64,000 bases of DNA, taken from NCBI GenBank assembly GCA_963789225.1, contig CAWBKD010000036.1, positions 248,001 through 312,000 of the forward strand, read 5' to 3'. A model generated the notes under the pieces. It saw only the letters and a program-made list of their open reading frames with translations. It was not told the DNA's origin and ran no database searches. This document shows, piece after piece, positions 34,453 through 43,517 of the stretch. The DNA comes from Palsa-504 sp963789225 (GTDB lineage: Bacteria > Actinomycetota > Actinomycetes > Streptosporangiales > Streptosporangiaceae). Both the position numbers and the translations under genes were made by a program. How positions within the stretch are numbered: the first letter of the stretch is position 1; each line of letters begins with the position of its first letter.

Positions 34453-34512
34453 TTGACAGCGACGGAGCGACGGGGCTGTAATGGGGCCACGGTCGGTTGT
34501 CGACATTCGACC
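34453..34512 (+). promoter_or_regulatory. Promoter and GntR-type operator of the second ABC operon
   Basis: TTGACA (34453-34458) and TGTAAT (34477-34482) are 18 bases apart, close to the sigma-70/HrdB consensus. About ten bases downstream of the predicted start lies TTGTCGACATTCGAC (34497-34511), containing GTCGACATTCG. Near-identical 11-mers occur upstream of the Gfo/Idh gene at 48371 and by the GntR start at 44210. GGTCG and CGACC form outer dyad arms. A repressor there would block transcription initiation. Confidence 0.5.
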
Positions 34513-34605
34513 TTAGGCAGCCCGCTGGCCGACGGCCAGGCCAGGTCGGGAGGTCCTGGCCCGTTCTGGCGCGGCTCAGCCCGTGGCGAGAGGACGGACA
34601 GAGCG

Positions 34606-36464
34606 ATGGCGAATCTGAATGGCTCACTCCCGCGCGGCACGCACCGGTTCCGCCCTCGCTGGATACGCAGCGTCATAGCGGCTATCGGCGTCAGCGCCAC
34701 GCTAGCCCTGGCCTCGTGCTCGGGCGCAGCAGCAGCACTAGCTCGTCGCCATCGGGGACTAACTCGACGCCGACCAGCGGCGGGGTCGTGACCTTCGCGG
34801 AGTCCCCCGACTACTCTCCCACCTGGATCTTGCCGTTCTACTCCGGCGAGTTCTTCACCATCCAGGAGCAGGGCTGGTTCGAGAGCCTGATGTGGCCGCC
34901 GCTGTTCAACCAGGGAAACGGCCAGAACCCGAGCGTGAACTACAGCACCAGCCTGGGTAACCCGCCGGTGTACTCCGACAACAACACCGTCGTCACGCTC
35001 ACGATCAAGCACTGGATGTGGTCGGACGGCCAGCCGGTCACCACCCGCGACATCATGTTCTGGCTGAACATCCTGAAGGCGAACAAGACGCAGTGGGCCG
35101 ATTACACGCCCAAGCAGTTCCCGGACAACGTCACGTCGATCAAGATCGTCAGCCCGTACGAGATGGTCATGAAGCTCAACGGCTCGTACGGGGCGAACTT
35201 CTTCACCGGGAACGAGCTGTCGCAGATCACGCCGATCCCCCAGCACATCTGGGACAAGACCAGCGCCTCCAGCCCGGTTGGTAACTACGACGAAACGACG
35301 GCGGGCGCGCAGGCGGTGCTGTCCTACCTGCAAAGCCAGGCCAAGGACCTCAAGACCTACGCCACCAACCCGCTGTGGCAGACCGTGGACGGCCCGTGGA
35401 AGCTGAGCGGGTACACGCTGACCGGCAAGGTCACGTTCGTACCGAACAAGTCCTACAGCGGCCCGGCCAAGCCGAAGCTGTCGGAGTTCGTCGAGGTCCC
35501 CTTCACGAGCGCGGACGCCGAGTACAACGCGCTGCGAGCCGGGGACCTGACGGTGGGCTACATCCCGGCGAACGACTACACGACGATCCCCGAGATCGAG
35601 GACCTCGGTTACAGCGTCGCGCCGTGGGAGGTGTACGGGTTCAACTCGCTCTTCATCAACTTCAACAACCCGACGCTGGGGCCGGCGTTCCAGCAGCTCT
35701 ACTTCCGGCAGGCGCTGCAGTACCTGCTGGACCAGCAGCTGCAGATCTCGAAGGTCTTCGGCGGGTACGCCCAGCCGGACTACGGCATGGTGGTCAACGG
35801 GCCGGCGTCAGAGGAGGGCGCCGAGCCTGACGCCTATCCCTATAACCCGGCGAAGGCCATGGCGCTGCTGACCGCGCACGGCTGGGCGGTCCATCCCGGC
35901 GGCATCACCACCTGTGCGGACCCGGGTACAGGTCCGAACCAGTGCGGGGCGGGCATCAAGGCTGGCTTCCCGCTCAACATCAACCTGCTGATCTACAGCG
36001 GCCAGCTGCAGCAGGAGATCGCCATGAACTCCTACAAGACCGTGGCGGCGACGGTCGGCATCGACATCAAGCTCGTCAACAACGTGAATGTGTTCGCCGC
36101 GGCTCCGGCCTGCACGGCGAGCCAGTCCGACTGCAGCTGGCAGCTCGCCGACTGGGGCGGCGGCGTCTACACCCCGCCGAACGGCTACCCGGTCGAGGCC
36201 GGCTATACCGACTGCGGCGGGAACAACAATCACGAGAACTACTGTGATCCGGCCCAGGACAAGCTCGACATGGCCGCGGCCTCGGGCAGTGCCACGCTGG
36301 CCAGCTACAACGCCTGGGAGCAGTTCGTCTCGCTCCAGCTGCCCATGATCTGGCAGCCGAACTCCGATTTCGAGGTGATCGCGGTCAAGAAGAATCTCTC
36401 CGGCCCGATCCCGGCCAACACCACCCTGTCCGTCTTCCCTGAAAGCTGGTATTTCACGAAGTGA
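34606..36464 (+). CDS. ABC transporter substrate-binding lipoprotein, family 5, frameshifted near its N-terminus
   Basis: The ATG at 34606 opens a signal peptide with lipobox LALASC. Right after the Cys the frame changes: the mature part (SSSTSSSPSGTNS, then SBP_bac_5) continues in another frame from about 34727 to the stop at 36464. One missing C after GGGCG restores the frame. The mature domain has VVTFAESPDYSPTWILPF, MWSDGQPVTTRDIMFWLNIL and FRQALQYLLDQQLQISKVFGG. About 619 residues if repaired. It delivers an oligopeptide-like or other solute to the permeases downstream. The next gene begins in a GTGA overlap. Intact otherwise, so probably functional in the organism. Confidence 0.5.
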
Positions 36465-38662
36465 CGGCGGCGCCGGGTATCGCCGAGGTCCCGGGAATAC
36501 CGCTGCTCGGTTACCCGAGCAGGTGGAGTGTTCGCGCTGGCGAACGCCTCGAGTTCATGGTCAGCGCGGACGTGGCCAGCTACGAGGCCGAGATCATCAG
36601 GATCACCGGCCGCGGGCCGCGGCCGGACGGCAGCCCGCCGCTCAGTTACGTGCGCGTGCCAAGCGAGGTGGACGGCACGTACCCGGGCGCGGTGCACCAG
36701 ACGGTCTCGGGGTCGTATGGGACCTGCAACCAGGTCCCACCCTCGGCCGCGGGCGAGGGCTCGCTGCTGGCGTGGGTGTACCCGACGCTGCCGGCCCTGG
36801 GCCGGTGGCAGGGCATCCTGACCTGGCTGGGCCAGGACGGCCAGTGCGGGATGGGCCTCGGGCTCGACGGTGACGGGTACCTAGCGCTGTCCTACCGGCG
36901 AGCGGACGGCGGTGCCGGCTACCTGCGCGGGCCGGGTCCGCTCGCGGCCGGCCGCTGGTACTACGTCGCGGGCAGCGCCAGTCCGGCCAGCGGCCAGCTG
37001 ACCCTGCTCTGCCGTGAGCGCGCCCGCGCCGGCCCGGACGCCGCGGTCGTCACCGGTTCCGGGGACGTCGCGGGCGCGGCGCTCGGGACCCGCGCCCACA
37101 TCGCGGCGCTCGGACCGGGACCGCTCGAGCCGGGCACCGCGACCTCGGTCGTGGACGGCAGCTACAACGGCAAGGTCGACCGGCCGCGCCTGCTCCCGCA
37201 GGCTCTGGACCCGGCCGGGCTCGCGGGCCTCGCCGATGGCGCCGGTGACGACGAGGCGCTCACCGCCGTCCGCTACGTAAACTCTCCGCTCCGGCGCGTG
37301 ACGGGGCACGGCTGGTCCGGCCGGGCCCTGGACTGGCGCGTGTGCCCGGCCGAGTACCAGGCGGTCTGGTATCACGACGATGACCTCGCCGACGCCTGCT
37401 GGCCGCCCGCGTTCGCCTGGCAGGTACCCGCCGATGTCCGTAGCGGCATGTACGCCGCTCGGCTGACTGCGGGCGGTCGCGAGGACGTCATCTCGTTCTA
37501 CGTGCGTCCGGCCGCGGGCGCACGCCCGGCGCCGATCGCGGTGCTCGTCCCGACGTTCACGTACACGATCTACGCGAACTTCTACCACCCGGCTCGCGCG
37601 GTCACCGCGACCAGCGGCAGCACCGAGGACGAGGCCGCGAACGCGTTCCTGGGCGAGCGCCGCGAACTCGGCCTGTCCCTGTACTGCAAGCACCGCGACG
37701 GATCGGGCGTCGCCCACGTGTCAGCGCGCCGGCCCATGGTCGACCAGCGCCCCTGGCACCGGATCGTCACGCGCGGCAACGCCGGCCGTGAGCTCAGCGG
37801 CGACCTGTACCTGCTGGACTGGCTGGAGTTCGAGGGCATCGAGTACGACACCATCACCGACGACGACCTGCACGCCGAGGGAGCGGACCTGCTGATGCCC
37901 TACGCGGGCGTCGTGACCGGCGGGCACCCCGAATACGTGAGCGAGGAGATGCTCGACGCGCTCGGCGCGTATATCGATGCAGGCGGCAACCTTGCCTATC
38001 TGGGCGGCAACGGCTTCTACTGGGTGACGACGGTCGCGCAGGACGCGCCGCACGTGCTGGAGGTCCGCCGTGGTCGCAGTGGTTCCAGAACCTGGACCGG
38101 CGGGCCGGGCGAGGGTCATCATACGGCGGGCGAGCCAGGTGGCCACTGGGTCGATCGCGGCCGGGCGCCGCAAGCACTGGTGGGAGTCGGATTCGCCGCC
38201 CAGGGCGGCGGGCCGGGAGCCGGATACCGGCGGCTCCCGGACAGCGACGACCCGCGAGCCGCGTTCATCTTCGCCGGTGTTGGGCCGGATGAGGTCATCG
38301 GCGACTTCGGCCTCAAGCTGGGCGGTGCCGCCGCGGACGAGATCGACCGTGCCGACGACGCCCTCGGCACGCCGTCGGGGACTCTGGTCCTGGCCACCAC
38401 CCGTGGCGCCCACGACGACTCCTATCAGCGCGCGGTGGAGGAGGTCGAGGAGATGACCTCGCGCGCCGGCGGCTCCCAGTCGGAGCACGTCCGGGCCGAT
38501 ATGACCTATCTCGAGACGCGCGGCGGCGGGTCAGTGTTCAGCGTCGGCTCGATCGCCTGGACCGCCAGCCTCTCCCACGACGGCTACGCCAACAACGTCG
38601 CCGCGGTGACCAGGAACGTCCTGCAGGAGTTCGCCCGGCGGGGCGCGGAGCGGATCGCATGA
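36461..38662 (+). CDS. N,N-dimethylformamidase beta-subunit-like protein
   Basis: A 733-residue protein with no signal peptide. A LamG/concanavalin-like part (about 95-235: SLLAWVYPTLPALGRWQGILTW) precedes the large C-terminal domain of the DMFase beta family: PTFTYTIYANFYHPA, LYLLDWLEFEGIEYD, YVSEEMLDALGAYIDAGGNLAYLGGNGFYWVT and VGVGFAAQG. In Paracoccus/Alcaligenes DMFase this subunit holds a mononuclear iron bound by two Tyr and one Glu and cleaves amides. No small alpha subunit is encoded nearby. It lies inside the ABC operon with 4-base overlaps on both sides, so it probably acts on the imported solute, perhaps by amide hydrolysis. Confidence 0.5.
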   Translation: MTAAPGIAEVPGIPLLGYPSRWSVRAGERLEFMVSADVASYEAEIIRITGRGPRPDGSPPLSYVRVPSEVDGTYPGAVHQTVSGSYGTCNQVPPSAAGEGSLLAWVYPTLPALGRWQGILTWLGQDGQCGMGLGLDGDGYLALSYRRADGGAGYLRGPGPLAAGRWYYVAGSASPASGQLTLLCRERARAGPDAAVVTGSGDVAGAALGTRAHIAALGPGPLEPGTATSVVDGSYNGKVDRPRLLPQALDPAGLAGLADGAGDDEALTAVRYVNSPLRRVTGHGWSGRALDWRVCPAEYQAVWYHDDDLADACWPPAFAWQVPADVRSGMYAARLTAGGREDVISFYVRPAAGARPAPIAVLVPTFTYTIYANFYHPARAVTATSGSTEDEAANAFLGERRELGLSLYCKHRDGSGVAHVSARRPMVDQRPWHRIVTRGNAGRELSGDLYLLDWLEFEGIEYDTITDDDLHAEGADLLMPYAGVVTGGHPEYVSEEMLDALGAYIDAGGNLAYLGGNGFYWVTTVAQDAPHVLEVRRGRSGSRTWTGGPGEGHHTAGEPGGHWVDRGRAPQALVGVGFAAQGGGPGAGYRRLPDSDDPRAAFIFAGVGPDEVIGDFGLKLGGAAADEIDRADDALGTPSGTLVLATTRGAHDDSYQRAVEEVEEMTSRAGGSQSEHVRADMTYLETRGGGSVFSVGSIAWTASLSHDGYANNVAAVTRNVLQEFARRGAERIA

Positions 38663-39606
38663 CCCGATACCTCGTCTACCGCCTCCTTCACTCGATCGTC
38701 GTCGTGATCGGCGTCACGATCATCGCGTTCCTCCTGCTGCATCACCTGCCCGGCGGGCCGGCCCGCGCCATCCTGGGCGCCAAGGCGACCCCGGTCACGA
38801 TCGCCGCCTTCAACAAGCAGTACGGGCTGGATAACCCGCTGTTCGTGCAGTACCTGAACTACGTCGGCCAGCTGCTGCACGGGAACCTGGGCTACTCCTA
38901 CAAGCTCAACATCAGCGTCAACTCGCTGCTCGCGCTCGACCTGCCCAAGACGCTGTTTCTGGTCGGCATCTCGTTTCTCATCTCCGCGGTGATCGCGATC
39001 CCGATCGGTGTCACGCAGGCGATCCGCCGTAACCGGCTCGCTGACCACAGCCTGACCGCCGTCTCGTTCCTGCTGTACTCAATGCCGACCTTCTGGCTCG
39101 CGCTCCTGCTCATCGACCTGCTCTCCGCCCGTTTCCGGGTCTTCCCGCCCGAGGCACCGCAAGGAACGACCCTGGGCCAGGTGCTCACCGATCCGCTCGC
39201 GCTCGTGCTTCCCGTGCTGACCCTGGTGCTGATCAACTTCGCGCTGTTCAGCCGCTACATGCGCGCCTCCGCCATCGAGAGCCTGGCCCAGGACTACATC
39301 AAGGTGGCCAGGTCGAAGGGCCTGCCCGAGCGCAAGATCATCTGGAGCCATGTGCTCAGGAACTCGATGCTGCCGATCATCACGCTGCTTGGCCTGTCCC
39401 TCCCCTGGCTGTTCACCGCGGGCCTGGTGATCGAGCAGATCTTCAACTACCCCGGCACGGGGCTGCTGTTCTTTACCTCGGCGCAGAGCCAGGATTACCC
39501 GGTCGAGCTTGGTATCACGATCGTCATCGCGGTCACGACGGTGCTCGGCAACCTGCTGGCCGACATCGCCTACGCCGTCCTCGATCCGCGCATCAGGTAC
39601 AGCTAG
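38659..39606 (+). CDS. ABC transporter permease, DppB type (second system)
   Basis: A 315-residue membrane protein beginning in an ATGA overlap. It has the N-terminal helix with FLLLHHLPGGPARAILG, six hydrophobic segments, and the EAA loop QDYIKVARSKGLPERKIIWSHVLRNSMLP. The final segment ends in LDPRIRYS. It forms the channel with the DppC-type protein that follows. Compared with the first system the sequence is closer to classical oligopeptide permeases. Confidence 0.5.
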   Translation: MTRYLVYRLLHSIVVVIGVTIIAFLLLHHLPGGPARAILGAKATPVTIAAFNKQYGLDNPLFVQYLNYVGQLLHGNLGYSYKLNISVNSLLALDLPKTLFLVGISFLISAVIAIPIGVTQAIRRNRLADHSLTAVSFLLYSMPTFWLALLLIDLLSARFRVFPPEAPQGTTLGQVLTDPLALVLPVLTLVLINFALFSRYMRASAIESLAQDYIKVARSKGLPERKIIWSHVLRNSMLPIITLLGLSLPWLFTAGLVIEQIFNYPGTGLLFFTSAQSQDYPVELGITIVIAVTTVLGNLLADIAYAVLDPRIRYS

Positions 39607-39615
39607 GGGGCCCGC

Positions 39616-40529
39616 ATGACGATGTTCTACCGGGCGCGGGGTGCCGCCGAAGTCGCCGGGGCTGGCGCGGACGCCGCCGGGCAGGCGCCGGCGGGGGTGC
39701 CGTCCGGTCGCGTACCCGCGTCCGCGTCAGCCCGCTCGGCATCATCGGTCTCACGATCATCGTGCTGGCGTGCCTGTTCTGCTTCGTGGGGCCGCTGCTG
39801 TACCACACGAACCAGGTGGCCTCCAACCTCGCCGCGGCGAACACGCCACCGGGGAAGGGACATCCGCTCGGCACCGACGAAAACGGCTACGACATCTTGG
39901 GCCGGCTGATGGTGGGCGGTCAGAGCTCGCTCGAGATCGGCGCGGCGGTCGCCGTCATCGCGACCACCACCGGGGTGATCTGGGGCGCGATCGCGGGCTT
40001 TTCCGGCGGCCTCATTGACGCCGTAATGATGAGGATCGTCGACGTGATCCTCGCGATCCCGGCGTTGTTCCTCCTGCTGATCCTCGCGACCAGCGCGCCG
40101 CCGAGCATCCTCGAACTCATCATCGTGCTGTCGTTCCTCGCCTGGCAGGTACCGTCCCGGCTGGTGCGCGGCGAGAGCCTTTCGCTGCGCACCCGCGAGT
40201 TCGTGCAGGCTGTCCAGGTGATGGGGGGCGGGTCGGCCCGCTCGGTGATCCGGCACATCATCCCGAACACCATGTCGACGATCGTCGTCAACGCCACGTT
40301 CCAGGTCGCCGACGCGATCCTCGTGCTCGCGGTGCTCAGCTACCTCGGCTTCGGGCTGCCGCCACCCGCCGCCACCTGGGGCGGCATGCTCTCGGACGGC
40401 TCCAGCTACATCTTCGCCGGCTACTGGTGGCAGGTATACCCGGTCGGCGTCCTCATCGTCATCGTCGTCGTAGCGTTCAACTTCCTGGGCGATGCGCTAC
40501 GCGACTTGCTCGACGTCCGGCTGCGATAG
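39616..40529 (+). CDS. ABC transporter permease, DppC type (second system), frameshifted near its N-terminus
   Basis: The family core runs in one frame from RVSPLGIIGLTIIVLACLFCF to the stop at 40529, but that frame has no start codon before the first membrane helix. A plausible ATG (39616) with a GGGGG stretch upstream opens the neighbouring frame and reads MTMFYRARGAAEVAGAG, ending near 39715. One missing C in the ACCC run at 39714-39717 would join them. Core motifs are HPLGTDENGYDILGRLMVGG and the EAA loop LRTREFVQAVQVMGGGSARSVI. With the shift repaired about 304 residues, normal for DppC. The alternative of an internal GTG at 39762 would cut off the first helix. Confidence 0.5.
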
Positions 40530-40537
40530 GTGAACGA

Positions 40538-42718
40538 GTGAGCCTGCTGGAGGTCAGCGGCCTCAGCGCCGAGATCAGGATGCGCGACGCCACGGTGCAC
40601 GCGGTAGATCAGGTCAGCCTGACCGTGAACGAGGGCGAGACGCTCGGGCTGGTCGGCGAGTCCGGCTGCGGCAAGACGATGCTGGGGACGTCCATCATCA
40701 GGCTCCTTCCGCCGGGCGGGCGCATCGTCGGCGGCGAGGTGGTCCTCGCCGGGCGCGACCTGGCCCGGCTGTCCAACGCGGAGATGCGGAAGGTGCGCGG
40801 CGGCGAGATCGGGATGGTGTTCCAGGATCCGATGACCTCGCTGGACCCGACGATGCCCATCGGCCGGCAGATCGCCGAGAGCGTGCGGCAGCACCAGGGC
40901 GTCGGCCGCAAGGCCGCGTTCGACCGGGCCGGCGAGGTGCTGGCGCTGGTTGGCATGCCGCGGCCGAGCGAGCGGCTCAACGACTACCCGCATCAGCTAT
41001 CCGGCGGCCTGCGGCAGCGCGTGATGATCGCGATGGCGCTCGCGAACGAGCCCCGGCTGCTGATCGCTGACGAGCCGACGACGGCACTCGATGTCACGAT
41101 CCAGGCCCAGATCCTCGACCTCATCGACAGCCTGAAGGACCGGCTCCAGATGGCGGTCATCCTCATCACGCACGACCTCGGGGTGATCGCCGAGCGGGCC
41201 GACCGCACCTACGTGATGTACGCGGGCCGGATCGTCGAGCACGCGACCACCGTCCAGCTGTTCGACCAGATGCGCCACCCCTATACGGAGGCGCTGCTCG
41301 CCTCGATCCCGAAGATGGACCAGGACGCCCGGCACCGGCTGTACTCGATTCCCGGCCTGCCGCCCGAGCTGACCCGCCCGTTCACTAGCTGCCGGTTCGC
41401 GCCCCGGTGCCGGTACGCACAGGAGGCCTGCCGCGAGGAGGACCCGCCGCTCGACGGGCCTGACCCGGCTCACGAGTTCGCGTGCTTCTTCCCCACCCAC
41501 ACCAACGCCGACGATGTCGAGGCGATCGGCGAGCTCGGCGGCACCGAGGCGGCCGCCGTCGTCACCGAGCCGATCCCTGCCGCGGGGGGGCCGGGGGGGT
41601 CTGGGGGGAAAGGCTTCCCCCCAGGAGCAGGGGGGGTCTGGGGGGGATCGTCCCCCCGGGGCAACGCAGACACGCCGGACAGGGCGCGCCGACTGGTTCC
41701 GCTGCTGCAGCTGACCGGCGTGAGCAAGGAGTTCCCGGTCACGGCCGGAGTGCTTCAGCGCAAGACCGGCTCGGTCAAGGCGGTCACGGACGTCAGCGTC
41801 GAGGTCCGGGTCGGAGAGACGTTCGGCCTGGTCGGAGAGTCCGGCTGCGGAAAGACAACGATGGGCCGGATGATGGTGGCGCTGGAGAAGCCGACCGCCG
41901 GGCGCGTCGTCTTCGAAGGCAACGACCTGGGGGCCCTCACGTCAAAGCAGGTCCGCAAGCTCCGCAGCGACCTGCAGCTCGTGTTCCAGGATCCGTACGC
42001 ATCACTCGACCCTCGGATGCGCGTCGGCGCGATCCTCCGCGAGCCGCTGGCGATCCAGGCCATCGGTACCCGCGCAGAGCAGCGGCTGCGGATCGAGGAG
42101 CTGCTCGACGAGGTGGGGCTGAGCCGCAACGCGGTCGAGCGGTTCCCGCACGAGTTCTCCGGCGGCCAGCGTCAGCGGATCGGGCTAGCCAGGGCGCTCG
42201 CGCTGAACCCGAAGCTGATCGTCGCGGACGAGCCGGTGTCCGCGCTTGACGTGTCGATCAGGTCGCAGATCCTGAACCTGATGAAGCGGCTGCAGGCCGA
42301 TCACTCGCTCACGTACCTGATCATCTCGCACGACCTGTCGGTCGTGCGCTACATGGCCGACCGGGTCGGGGTCATGTACCTTGGCCGCCTCGTCGAGATC
42401 GGCACGGTCCGCGACGTGTACGAGCGGACGGCGCATCCCTACACCTCGGGGCTGCTCGCCTCCATCCCGGTGCCGACGCCACGGCATTATCGAGCCGCCG
42501 ACGTGGGCGTGAAGGGCGAGCTGCCGTCGGCGCTCGAACCACCGTCGGGGTGCGTCTTCCGCACCCGCTGCCCGCGGGCTCAGCAGATCTGCGCCGACGA
42601 GGTTCCGCCTGCCGTCTCGTTCGGCGCCGAGCACCTGGCCGCCTGCCACTTCCCGCTGCAGTCCTCGGGGAGCCTGCCGGACGGTCAGGACCGCTCGCGG
42701 CCCGTCACCCAGTCGTAG
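40538..42718 (+). CDS. Fused double ATP-binding protein, DppD-DppF type
   Basis: The GTG at 40538 follows the permease stop by eight bases and leads straight into SLLEVSGLSAEI; the open frame starting earlier is not used. About 726 residues with two complete ATPase modules. Module 1 has GESGCGKTM, LSGGLRQR, LLIADEPTTALD and the CRFAPRCRYAQEAC cluster. Module 2 has GESGCGKTT, FSGGQRQR, LIVADEPVSALD and CVFRTRCPRAQQIC. In most Dpp systems these are two genes. The linker is Gly/Pro-rich and its DNA is a palindromic G-repeat. The protein powers the second importer. Its end overlaps the convergent SDR gene by 34 bases. Confidence 0.5.
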   Translation: MSLLEVSGLSAEIRMRDATVHAVDQVSLTVNEGETLGLVGESGCGKTMLGTSIIRLLPPGGRIVGGEVVLAGRDLARLSNAEMRKVRGGEIGMVFQDPMTSLDPTMPIGRQIAESVRQHQGVGRKAAFDRAGEVLALVGMPRPSERLNDYPHQLSGGLRQRVMIAMALANEPRLLIADEPTTALDVTIQAQILDLIDSLKDRLQMAVILITHDLGVIAERADRTYVMYAGRIVEHATTVQLFDQMRHPYTEALLASIPKMDQDARHRLYSIPGLPPELTRPFTSCRFAPRCRYAQEACREEDPPLDGPDPAHEFACFFPTHTNADDVEAIGELGGTEAAAVVTEPIPAAGGPGGSGGKGFPPGAGGVWGGSSPRGNADTPDRARRLVPLLQLTGVSKEFPVTAGVLQRKTGSVKAVTDVSVEVRVGETFGLVGESGCGKTTMGRMMVALEKPTAGRVVFEGNDLGALTSKQVRKLRSDLQLVFQDPYASLDPRMRVGAILREPLAIQAIGTRAEQRLRIEELLDEVGLSRNAVERFPHEFSGGQRQRIGLARALALNPKLIVADEPVSALDVSIRSQILNLMKRLQADHSLTYLIISHDLSVVRYMADRVGVMYLGRLVEIGTVRDVYERTAHPYTSGLLASIPVPTPRHYRAADVGVKGELPSALEPPSGCVFRTRCPRAQQICADEVPPAVSFGAEHLAACHFPLQSSGSLPDGQDRSRPVTQS
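41593..41657. repeat. Twin G-rich palindromic repeats in the ATPase linker
   Basis: GGGGGGGTCTGGGGGG occurs twice, 37 bases apart (41593 and 41630). Each copy forms a hairpin with following C-runs: CTGGGGGGAA/TTCCCCCCAG around AGGC (41601-41624), and GGGGGGA/TCCCCCC around TCG (41641-41657). The look is that of REP/MITE-like palindromes that are usually intergenic in GC-rich actinobacteria; here they are read through in frame between two ATPase domains. Confidence 0.5.
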
Positions 42719-43509
42719 CGCACGTCGTCATCGATGATCGGACCGCCTGACCGGACCCCCACGCCGGATCCCCCGTCGACGTGGTAGACCGATCCGGTCA
42801 CGTAACTGGCTGCGCTCGAGCACAGCCAGAGGACAAGGTTGACGACCTCCTGCGGCTGGCCCGGCCGGGCCAGCGGCAGGGTGGGGATGCGCCGGGACAG
42901 GCTCTCGGCCATCGCCGGCGGCAGCGGCTTGGGCTGCGTGTCGATCAGGCCGGGACTGACGCAGTTAACCAGGATCCCGTAGGGCGCTAGCTCGATCGCC
43001 GCCACCCGGGTGAAGCTCTCCGTGGCCGCGCGGCTGCTCGCGTATGCGGCCGCGCCGGCCGAGCCGCGGCTGCTGACGCCGGAGGAGAAGTTGATGATCC
43101 GGCCGCCCCCGCCCTGATCGATCATCGCCTGCCCGGCCCGCTGGGTCATCAGGAACGTGCCGCGGCAGTTCACCGCGTAGACCATATCCCAGACCTGGAC
43201 GGTCTCCTCCAGCAGGCTCGTGTGCGGCGCGACGGCGGCATTGTTGACGCAGATGCTGAGCCTGCCGAAGTGGCTGACGGCGCTGCCGATGATGCGTGCG
43301 GCGGCGGCGGCCTGGCTCACGTCGGCTTGAACGGGCAGCACTGACTGCGGATAAGGTGCGCAGGTCTCCGCCAGTCCCTGCTCGTCCCTATCGGCGGCGA
43401 CCACCTGGCAGCCCGCCTCCGCCAGCGTGCCCACCAGCGCCCGGCCGACGCCCCTGGCCGCGCCGGTGACGACCGCGACCTCACCCGAGAAGTCATACGT
43501 AACGTTCAT
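42685..43509 (-). CDS. SDR family oxidoreductase with Arg in place of catalytic Lys
   Basis: The ATG at 43509 gives 274 residues. The cofactor motif is VTGAARGVGRAL, then NNAAVAP (NNAG variant), the FSSGVSSRG Ser region and AYASSRAATESF. In that last motif the Tyr is present but the residue four later is Arg, not the usual Lys. The C-terminal LNVDGG-like VYHVDGGSGV is typical. A C-terminal extension of about 25 residues follows. It lies eight bases after the GntR gene and ends the minus-strand operon, so it probably oxidises or reduces an intermediate of the same pathway. Confidence 0.5.
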   Translation of the reverse strand: MNVTYDFSGEVAVVTGAARGVGRALVGTLAEAGCQVVAADRDEQGLAETCAPYPQSVLPVQADVSQAAAAARIIGSAVSHFGRLSICVNNAAVAPHTSLLEETVQVWDMVYAVNCRGTFLMTQRAGQAMIDQGGGGRIINFSSGVSSRGSAGAAAYASSRAATESFTRVAAIELAPYGILVNCVSPGLIDTQPKPLPPAMAESLSRRIPTLPLARPGQPQEVVNLVLWLCSSAASYVTGSVYHVDGGSGVGVRSGGPIIDDDVRYDWVTGRERS

Positions 43510-43517
43510 GTGGCCAC

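Noticed and set aside
41593..41657. G/C hairpins considered as a terminator between two ATPase genes
   Set aside because: The reading frame runs through with no stop, and no separate start with a ribosome-binding site precedes the second module.
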